A stretch of 64,000 nt of DNA. Origin: Homarus americanus (lineage: Eukaryota > Arthropoda > Malacostraca > Decapoda > Nephropidae). Shown here piece after piece: positions 56,743-64,000 of this stretch. The stretch spans positions 749,496-813,495 of the forward strand of contig NW_024755055.1 of assembly GCF_018991925.1 (NCBI RefSeq), in the 5' to 3' direction. The notes under the pieces were generated by a model. That model saw only the letters and a list, made by a program, of their open reading frames with translations, had not been told where the DNA came from and ran no database searches. The position numbers and the translations under genes were made by a program. How positions within the stretch are numbered: position 1 is the stretch's first letter; each line of letters opens with the position of its first letter.

Positions 56743-59701
56743 GTGAGTTGACAGTGTTTATTCTGTGGACACGATAAGTGTAAATAATAGTTTGGAGTTT
56801 CACTTTTGTTTCTCTCTCTCTCAGACTCTCCCTCTTTCTTTCGTCCTCTCTCTCACCCCTTTTCTCCTATCTCTCGTTTCCTCTCACTCTCTCTCTCTCT
56901 CTCTATCCTTCTACCTCTTTTACCATTTATGTCTACACGATTTATTGGTCTGTTTCTAATCTTTACGTTATATCTGCCAAGGTTAACAGCGCCTCTCACA
57001 AAGCAGTTTCCATCACTCCAAAATCCTTGCTTGAAGCAGTGAAACGGACAGACAGACAGACAGACAGACAGAGACAGACAGACAGACAGACAGACAGAGA
57101 CAGACAGACAGACAGACAGACAGAGACAGACAGACAGACAAATTTCTTCCCAACGATTTCCTCACAATACATTATTATTTTCTTTTGTTTTCAAGAATAT
57201 ATAAATAAAAAAGTGTTATTTGTTAAGAAGACAGATTGTACGTATTAAGGGAGATAGTCTATTAAGGGAGATAGTCTATTAGGGGAGATTTAAACAATAC
57301 AAACAGACAAATGGAGACGATTGTTATATACCTCCAGCAAACAAGCATAAAAAACCCGCAATATATATAAATTTCATCAGTGTTGTGGTAATGGTGGTTG
57401 AGAGAGATTTTTTCCGGCTTATATTGTAGCTTAGTTCAAGGTTATGTAAACAAGGTGTTCTTATCAGGTTAGGTTAGGGTTGGGTTAGGTTAGGTTGGGT
57501 CGTGTTAGGTCAGGTTGTGTTAATGTAGGTCTATTTACAAAAGGGTTTTTATTCTGATGGTTAAGTCAGATTAAGTCAACCAGTGATAAAAGTAAGTGTG
57601 TGTGTGTGTGTGTGTGTGTGTGAGTGTGTGTGTGAGTGTGTGTGTGTGTGTGGTACAGGTGTGACAGACATGACCTCATTTTCAGTCATTCTCAACACGT
57701 GGGAGGGGAACAGCCAGCAGCGTCACGGTTCAATATGAAAGTCTCCCGAGTGACCTTGTGCTATGTGAGGACTCTGCTGTGTTGACGGAAATTAGGTCAT
57801 TAATCCTGACCTGTAATGATAGTTTCCTCTGTTATATTCCTTAATTAACCTAACCTAACCTCACCTAACCTGACCTAGCCTAAGCTGACCTGACCTAACC
57901 TAACCTAACCTCACCTGACCTAGCCTAACCTGACCTAGCCTAACCTGACCTAACCTAGCCTAACCTAACCAGACCCAACCTAACCAGACCCAACCTAACC
58001 TGACCTAACCTAGCCTAGCCTAACCTAACCTAACCTCACCTGACCTAACCTGACCTAACCTAACCTAACCTTTGTAGCTTTCTTTGTTAACAGACACAAC
58101 AGGAGGTATTAGCATTATGCAATCGTTCTATATACTAATTGACCTTTAATTTCCAGTACCCAATCAGACAAAAGTGCCACTAAAGCACCCAATTAGGCAG
58201 AACTTATCATTTGCGTTATGGTGAAGAACCTCATGAGAACGATACTCAAAATACTTACGTAAATCAGTCACTTATTTCACGAGATACATTTTATCCATAT
58301 GTACAGTCCTCTTCACTAGTGCGTTTACAGGGGCTCGTCAGGTTATGTGCAGTGTGGGAACCCTGTGTTTGTTTACATTTGACAGAAGGAAACTCACAAC
58401 AATAAACATATGATATCAAATTAAAACAATATTAAAACAAATATCTGAATGTAATTATTTATGGAATGTTTATATGACGAGCCCCTGTAAACGCACAAGT
58501 GAACGGGACTGTACCGTAGTATTATAGTTAATTACTTTGATTATAATTTCTATTACATGTATCAAAGCTATTGGGGTAAAAAAAAAAATCACACGATAAA
58601 TTCATTGTTTCGAAATATTAACTAAGAAAAAGTATTAATGATGGATAATTAATGAACCCCAATTTGAGATATTCAGTTGGTATTAAAATAAAGAATGCCC
58701 CCGAGCTAATGCTAATAACTCTCTTCTTGACCTGACACCATCTTATCTAACTCCTGAGGCGCCTGGTCACGCGTCTCAGGTGAAAGTCAGATTTTTTTTT
58801 ATAATGAACCTGACCGATTGGGGAGGAGGGGGGCGGTGGTGAGGGGGGTAGAGGGGGGCGGGTGGTGAGGGGGGGGGCGGTGGTGAGGGGGGGCGGTGTG
58901 CAGGACATATTAGAACAATGCCTCTCCTGTCTGGGTGGGTGGTGCCGACTGCGGCGAAATGGCATCCAATCCCGTTGTTGGGTTGGGTTGCTGGGCTGTT
59001 GTTGCTGGGTTGCTGGGTTGGGTTAGGTTAGGTTAGAGTGAAGGCTCATACACCCGCGGTCAGGTTTTATTTTCGTGTCCAGAAAACTGCGAGACACAAC
59101 AACGACACGACCTCCTGGGTGTCGTAAATGTCTCTCGTTTTGGAGATCTAATCAGTCCCAGTCGTGCGGGGTCACTGGCATGTATGTGGGCGTGGTGATG
59201 ACGTAACATAGGACAGGAACATGGACGTGGTGATGACGTAACATAGGACAGGGGCATGGACGTGGTGATGACGTAACATAGGACAGGAACATGGACGTGG
59301 TGATGACGTAACATAGGACAGGAACATGGACGTGGTGATGAGGTAACATAAGACAGAAATACGGGCGTGATAGTAAGGTAACTGATTATGGGCGTGATGG
59401 AGAGGCGGGATAAGGCACACTGATCCTGACATTTAAGGCGGCTCGAACCATTGAACCTATAGATCATAATCTTGGGACCGAAATTGTTACGATGCTGTTA
59501 TACGAACCCGTGTGTGTGTGTGTAAAGACCCTCCTTCCCTCCCGCCGCGTCAGGAGAAAGGCCTTTGCTGACCTACACGTTCACCCTCTACCCTACGAGC
59601 ACTAGAATCAGTCAGGGTAACTTTAAACACCTGAGCTTAAACAGGTACGGTAATACAGGTGTGTTAATTATACGTCTCACCTAAGAACACCTGATTTTGT
59701 T

Positions 59702-59746
<45 letters not shown>

Positions 59747-60375
59747 AAAATCTAATATCAAACACTGTAAGCGAAGGTACTGTATAAACTAGAAAATACA
59801 GAACCCAGACTTAGTATTAACCCCACGGTATACCAAACTTCATATCGATCCGGGTTGCATTAGTGAGTTTTGAGGTAATATTTCGTATAGGTGGGTGAAC
59901 AGGTAATACGGAACAACGGGTAATACGGAACAACGGGTAATACGGAACAACGGGTAATACGGAACAACGGGTAATACGGAACAACGGTAGTACGGAACAA
60001 CGGGTAATACGGAACAACGGAAAATACGGAACAACGCGGTAATACGGAACAACGGGTAATACGGAACAACGGTATACGGAACAACGGGTAATACGGAACA
60101 ACAGGTATACGGAACAACGGGTAATACGGAACAACGGGTAATATGGAACAACGGGTAACGGAACAACGGGTAATACGGAACAACAGGTAGGATGGTATTA
60201 TTACAATGGTGTCAACTGGAGACTAATGATGTGCCTGGTAATAAGGACTCGGGAAAACCTAACCCTAACCTAACCCCCCCACCCCCCACCATACTATAAT
60301 AAATAAATCTATAATAAAATAAATTTCTATATTGTAAATGAGACCAAAAAAAAATAAATCCAGACTTCCTACATC

Positions 60376-60439
<64 letters not shown>

Positions 60440-63400
60440 GGTGCCTCACTTTCTCTCTCATCTCTCTATCTCTCTCATCAGCGTTACTTTTTCCCGTTAG
60501 AAACACAACAGGGGAATGAACACCCAGACGAAACACTCAATCACTGTCATCACACACACACACACACACACACACACTTCCTGCTGTAACAGACGTGAGA
60601 TGAAAATTAGCTCTATCCCCCCCTCCCCCCCCAAACACTTGGGTGGATTTGGTTAGGTTAGGTTAGGGGTTCGATTAAGATTAGGTTAAGCTAAATCAGG
60701 TTAGATTAGGTTAGGTTAGATAACGTTAAACTAGGTTAGGTTAGATTAGATTCGGTTAGGTTAGTTTAGGTTAGCTTTGGTTAGGTTAGGTTAAAATTTC
60801 CACACCTTCGTGACTTCAAATTGACCTATCAGAAGAATCCAGTATTAAATCAGGCCCCCCATCATCATTAAAAATAAAAGGCAATAACATATATACAGTG
60901 ACTCAAAAAACTATCTGTACTCGGGGTGATCGATGAATTCCACAATGAACACTACGACTCCTGTTGTCTCGGTAGGGTTGTCAAAATCCTTCGTCCATTG
61001 TGTCATATTTTATAAACACAACTTTGTATAGATAGATTTTGAGTGACTGAACAATGTAATGAAGAAATACAAGTGTTACTGGTTCACTGGTAACACTGGT
61101 AAGGTAATCTCAACATAATCAGGTCACTTGGAATTGCAACACAAACTGGATATGCAGTGTTTCGTAATAGACTTGTCGAGGACTTTAATGGGAGCAAGTC
61201 TAATTATTCCTGGTATAAAACCTTCGAGTATAATAAATAATTAACCGAATCGTTCATTAAGTTCAAAATATACAGTAAAACCTCTATTTTAACTATATGG
61301 TGAGGAAAATCCGTTATATCGAGGGTCCGTTAGATATAAAACCTCCATCTAACGAACTGATTATTATTTTTACTATTATTTACATTACTATTATTTTTAT
61401 ATTATTATTATTACTTTTATCATTACATTATTATTAGTATTATTATTATTATTATTGTTACAGTATTATCATTATATTACTATTATTATCCTTATCATTA
61501 TATTACTATTATTATCCTTATCATTATATTACTATTATTATCCTTATCATTATCATCATCATCTTCCCCTGTACAGTATAGGGGGAGCATCACGGGACCT
61601 GGACCAGATAGGACCCAAGATCTACACGGAGCGCACCAACACCACCCTTAACTGTGCCTCGGGTTACATGTTGGTAGACGTTCAGTTTAAAGATCCTTTC
61701 TACGGCATCATATATCCAAATGGGTCGAGGAATTCTGCCTGTCGCATCCAGGGTCAAGGCAAGACCAAGTACCATCTCGAACTGCCACTCAAGGGATGCG
61801 GTACCAATAGGGTAAGATGCTTATCTATGTTAATTGTGATGTTAATCCTCAAATTGCTTCGTGTTAATGTTTGTTTCTATGCAGTTCATGTTAAAAGTAG
61901 TATGAAGTAATGTTAACTATTTTCTATGGTATTATTACGGTAAGATATTAACTCTTTGAAGATGTGTGTGTGTTAATCTAAATTTATTGCTTGTAATATA
62001 CGTAAATTCCTTCAGCTAATCTTTTAAAATACTGAAATTATATTTATGTAGAGGTGACAGATGGCCAACGGTAATTGATATAGAGGTTAGATTAGGTTGG
62101 GTTGGCTGAGGTTAGGTTAGGTTAAGTATAGCTCTTAATCCAAGGGTTCATTAACATCCACCCTCTTCACCAATGTCTAATACAACGTGCCTCCGGTAGG
62201 TGGAGAGACGAGTGTTCGTTAACAACATCATCGTCAGGTTCCACCCCGGTCTGGAGTTGGAGGGCGATGAAGTCAAGACCATCATCTGCCGCTACCCAAG
62301 TCCTAAGGTCATCATTCCGCCTGGCCCGCCCGTCCCTGTCCCAATCATGTACGTACCTTCTGCTATACGTGTTCCAATGCTCCTTAACTCTTCTGTTACT
62401 TCTAATACGTGTCCTGATGCTCCTTAACTCTACTGCTCCTTTGGCTTCTAATGACAGTCTTCACGTTACTTCTGCCTTGTTGATGATTCTTGAGATTTTT
62501 TCAGTCCTTGCCAGATGCCACGTTCCAAATACCTGTAAGAGAAAATCTGTATTGTGGCGAGAGTAGAAAAATAAACGCCTCACTTCCTCCATTCTATCTC
62601 AAACATTTATTTATCATTGTTATTACCTTTTTTCATCAATTTACTCACGTTTACACCCGCTACCAAATTTCTCCCATCGCATGTTCTAAACTCTTTCAGT
62701 TATATCTTAAGTGACATCTGGAAACAGCACCTCAATCACCTCCTGTTTACATCTCAAATTTGCAGTACCAAGTTTCTTCTCTTACTAACCGACACATCAA
62801 AAAATTAACTATGGTGACATGACACATCCTTGACGTACTCCTAATATCACTAGGTAATAGGGTCCCTCTTAGTGATACTTGAAAACATGCTTCACTCTCC
62901 TAAACATCTGGACATTGTTTAAAAGAGTTTCCCATTTCTTCTACTTTTTAAAACGTGTGGTACGTTATATATTCACTACAGCACAACTTTTTATCCACAA
63001 TATTTGTGTTTAAATTTGTTTTTGCTTTTACTCTCTCAGACATGCAAGATTTCTTCATATTTCTTAACACACATTCACTCAGCCCCTTTCGATTTGCCTT
63101 TGTATATTTTCAGTAAGTGAGCACCACGCCCTAATTGGATCACGTGTCTCAATACTCATAATGATCTCAAGTAGTTATGAATAGTTGAGAAATAGTGAGA
63201 ATGTGTGTAAAAATTCGTTGTTATTTTCTTCTATGAAGGTTTCATGAAGAGTTCAGATATCACCCTAAACTAGTCCCTAGGTTGTGATGAACTGTGCGTC
63301 CTTTTTCTGTGTATCTTGACATTTTGTTACCTTTTCAGTGGTCGTGAAATTACCCCGGCAGTCCCAGCGCCATTAAGCGAGGTGGAGATTCTGCTCATCA

Positions 63401-64000
63401 TCTGTGCTATATTTTTCCTGGCGTTGCTGTTGGTGGGGATGGCGTGCTCTTACACCTGCCTCAAGAAGCGCAACATCAAATTGGTGCGGCGGCGTCCCAT
63501 GTCACTGGGGGCGCCCTCGGACATCACCAAGATGTCAGGGTCGTCACTTAACTTTGACGGTGTCAAGATTCCCCGAGCTCACGCTACCTCCACCACTGAC
63601 TCTGACACTGCGCTCGTCTCACAGTCTGACACCATTCCCTCTGACTACCCCTCTGATCCCCCATCCAGTGGATCAGAAGGAGAAGAACTGGACATGCGAT
63701 CTGTTGAACATAGGTCTTCTGCAGCCTCTATGCATATGCACGAAGAGAGGATTCAGGCCTTCCAGAACCAGGCATTCATTATGGATGAAGACCGACTATC
63801 TTCTGTGTACTCGGACGCCATGATGCAGAGTGATGCAGAGTTGGTGACAGCGTCCCAGATGATCCGTCCACCACAGCCCACCTTTTTGGTGAGGGTCAAG
63901 CGGGCCCCAACACCTCCTAAGACTCCAGAGCCTGATTACCCGGTACAGCTGGCTCAGTCTCAGTCCCTCACCACCATCTTGGAGAGGGATGAGAGCTTCC
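56633..64000 (+). CDS. ZP-N-domain single-pass membrane protein, 4 exons seen, 3' end outside window
   Basis: The joined coding sequence is 56633-56742, 61577-61811, 62200-62348 and 63339-64000, giving 385 codons without a stop before the window ends. All borders are GT/AG and the phases agree: 2+1, 0, 2+1. The predicted protein starts with a signal peptide (about residues 1-21). A ZP-N-like module follows (about 47-148), with cysteines at 63, 92, 111 and 145. It contains the family-typical stretches VQFKDPFYGIIY and LELPLKGCGTNR. N-glycosylation sequons lie at N58 and N85. A proline-rich stalk (148-177), a membrane span (about 181-203) and a basic KKRN/RRRP stop-transfer come next, then a Ser/Asp/Pro-rich cytoplasmic tail. 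ZP domains mediate polymerisation or adhesion in apical extracellular matrix such as cuticle. Here the ZP-C half is absent, so a matrix-binding or receptor-like role is only inferred. I do not recognise an orthologue by name. Confidence 0.85.
56805..57140. repeat. Intron 1: CT-rich tract and (CAGA)n tract
   Basis: CT-rich sequence at 56,808-56,905; CAGA tetramers with regular GAGACAGA breaks at 57,047-57,140. Confidence 0.9.
57141..57596. other. Intron 1 unique part with a short TTAGG block
   Basis: Complex sequence; GGTTA/GGGTT units at 57,465-57,520. Confidence 0.55.
57597..57652. repeat. (GT)n microsatellite in intron 1
   Basis: GT units with GAGT breaks. Confidence 0.95.
57845..58072. 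repeat. CCTAA/CCTGA/CCTAG array in intron 1
   Basis: Pentamers ending in three variant forms arranged in mixed order over 228 bp. Confidence 0.92.
58302..58513 (+). mobile_element. Family A MITE, best-preserved copy (212 bp, in intron 1 of the ZP-N gene)
   Basis: The left terminus TACAGTCCTCTTCACTAGTG plus CGTTTACAGGGGCTCGTCA mirrors the right terminus TGACGAGCCCCTGTAAACG plus CACAAGTGAACGGGACTGTA with about three mismatches over roughly 39 bp. The TA at each end fits a TA target duplication and the CAGT ends fit the Tc1/mariner group. The interior is noncoding, so any transposase would come from elsewhere. Confidence 0.88.
58514..59184. other. Intron 1 stretch with G-rich segment and short TTGGG block
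   Basis: G-rich GGGGGGGCGGTGGTGAGG repeats at 58,818-58,905, GGGTT units at 58,978-59,035; rest complex. Confidence 0.6.
59185..59350. repeat. 35-bp minisatellite in intron 1
   Basis: Five units with GATGACGTAACATAGGACAG then GAACATGGACGTGGT; period 35 bp (59,203, 59,238). Confidence 0.94.
59351..59704. other. Intron 1 unique part
   Basis: No repeat or exon recognised. Confidence 0.5.
59705..59745. repeat. (CA)n microsatellite in intron 1
   Basis: About 20 CA units. Confidence 0.95.
59900..60190. repeat. 17-bp minisatellite AACGGGTAATACGGAAC
   Basis: About 17 units with small deletions. Three minus-strand frames encoding FRITRCSVLPV-type repeats are artefacts. Confidence 0.95.
60191..60580. 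repeat. (CT)n and (CA)n tracts in intron 1
   Basis: CT at 60,381-60,440 (about 29 units) and CA at 60,551-60,579; short CCTAACC at 60,258-60,276. Confidence 0.9.
60645..60793. repeat. Degenerate TTAGG array in intron 1
   Basis: GGTTA units with GATTA, AACTA and TAGTTTA variants. Confidence 0.8.
60911..61009 (+). repeat. Dispersed repeat C, copy 2 (intron 1)
   Basis: Matches copy 1 at 7,150-7,247. Just upstream (60,896-60,910) is TACAGTGACTCAAAAAA, which looks like a Tc1/mariner terminus next to TA. This suggests the repeat is the left end of a DNA transposon. The opposite end was not found. Confidence 0.7.
61271..61360 (+). mobile_element. Family B MITE, left half only (intron 1)
   Basis: It starts TACAGTAAAACCTCTATTTT, continues with AAATCCGTTATATCGAGGGT and TCCGTTAGATATAAAACCTC, and then runs into ATT-rich sequence. 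The right terminus is missing. Confidence 0.7.
61362..61568. repeat. ATT-rich repeat before coding exon 2
   Basis: TTATTATTA followed by three units of TATTACTATTATTATCCTTA plus TCAT, running into the acceptor pyrimidine tract. Confidence 0.9.
61577..61811 (+). CDS. ZP-N gene, second coding exon (cysteines 1-3 of ZP-N)
   Basis: The acceptor is ctgtacag at 61569-61576 and the donor is GTAAGA at 61812. The first T completes the Val codon left open by the previous exon, and the exon ends on a complete codon. It encodes residues 37-115. It contains C63 in NCASGYM, the conserved hydrophobic-aromatic strand around DPFYG, C92 in SACRI, and C111 in KGCGTNR. This spacing is that of the first three cysteines of a ZP-N domain. 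Two sequons (NTT and NGS) suggest extracellular glycosylation. Intron 1 before it is 4,834 bp and full of repeats. Confidence 0.88.
61812..62199 (+). other. Intron 2 of the ZP-N gene
   Basis: 388 bp with GTAAGA donor and GGTAG acceptor; a short GGTTA block at 62,082-62,125. No other feature. Confidence 0.75.
62200..62348 (+). CDS. ZP-N gene, third coding exon (end of ZP-N, proline stalk)
   Basis: The acceptor ccggtag ends at 62199 and the donor GTACGT starts at 62349. The exon is phase 0 at the left and leaves two bases at the right. It encodes residues 116-164, beginning VERRVFVNNIIVRFHPG. It contains C145 in IICRYP, the fourth ZP-N cysteine, followed by the proline stalk IIPPGPPVPVP. An alternative donor four bases downstream would put the next exon out of frame, so 62348 is preferred. 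Introns 2 and 3 are 388 and 990 bp. Confidence 0.85.
62349..63338 (+). other. Intron 3 of the ZP-N gene
   Basis: 990 bp with GTACGT donor and TTTTCAG acceptor. A GTTCCAATGCTCCTTAACTC / GTCCTGATGCTCCTTAACTC duplication lies near its start (62,370 and 62,410). No other exon was seen. Confidence 0.75.
63339..64000 (+). CDS. ZP-N gene, fourth coding exon (membrane span and cytoplasmic tail, open at window end)
   Basis: The acceptor is ttaccttttcag, ending at 63338. The frame runs 220 codons to the end of the window. It encodes a short juxtamembrane segment (GREITPAVPAPLSE), a membrane span of about 23 residues starting EILLIICAIFFLALLL, and the basic stop-transfer KKRNIKLVRRRP. The tail is rich in Ser, Asp and Pro (for example TSTTDSDTALVSQSD, SDYPSDPPSSGSEGEE, KRAPTPPKTPEPDYP). 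The many acidic-flanked serines could be phosphorylation sites, and PTPPKTPEP could bind SH3 or WW domains; both are inference. No cytoplasmic domain was recognised. Confidence 0.85.

Noticed and set aside
62200..62427. Unspliced 75-codon frame at the third ZP-N exon
   Set aside because: Reads through the GTACGT donor into intron 3; the spliced model gives a phase-consistent continuation.
63404..63823. 139-codon frame in the last exon
   Set aside because: It is in a different phase from the ZP-N frame, which encodes the membrane span and remains open to the window end.

Overview
This is a 64-kb piece of a eukaryotic nuclear genome. It has no bacterial-style gene packing, no operons and no CRISPR array. 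The only well-supported gene is split by introns with GT/AG borders. Telomere-type TTAGG/CCTAA pentanucleotide blocks occur at more than fifteen places in both orientations. Together with very dense di-, tri- and tetranucleotide microsatellites and long minisatellites, this points to an arthropod, most likely a decapod crustacean. The taxon is inferred from repeat style; no diagnostic gene was seen.

Region 1-31,900 is almost entirely noncoding. It is a chain of tandem arrays (units of 2 to 66 bp, some more than 500 bp long), polypurine or polypyrimidine blocks and TTAGG-type blocks, separated by short complex stretches. Embedded in it are copies of two short families with inverted termini: family A (Tc1/mariner-like TACAGTCC ends) and family B (TACAGTG-AAACCTC ends, resembling pogo/Tigger termini). 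A 22-bp minisatellite motif recurs at five unlinked places across the window. A CCAAT-box and CRE-rich segment at 15,830-16,260 and a proline-rich open segment at 24,795-25,106 are the only hints of other genes on this side.

Region 31,900-54,700 contains the decayed 3' end of a non-LTR retrotransposon (31,899 to about 32,720), more arrays, and a 32-bp minisatellite of about 2.5 kb at 52.2-54.7 kb. The longest complex stretches are 41.6-43.4 kb and 48.2-49.1 kb. No convincing gene was found in them.

Region 54,700-64,000 carries the 5' part of a plus-strand gene. Its exons are 56,633-56,742, 61,577-61,811, 62,200-62,348 and 63,339 to beyond the window end. The intron phases agree and the joined frame stays open for 385 codons. 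The product has a signal peptide, a four-cysteine ZP-N module, a proline-rich stalk, one membrane span and a long Ser/Asp/Pro-rich cytoplasmic tail that continues past base 64,000. No ZP-C module is present. The introns contain further repeats and copies of families A and B.

Most long open frames in this window are artefacts of low-complexity repeats whose period is a multiple of three or whose composition lacks stop codons. They are not listed as genes.
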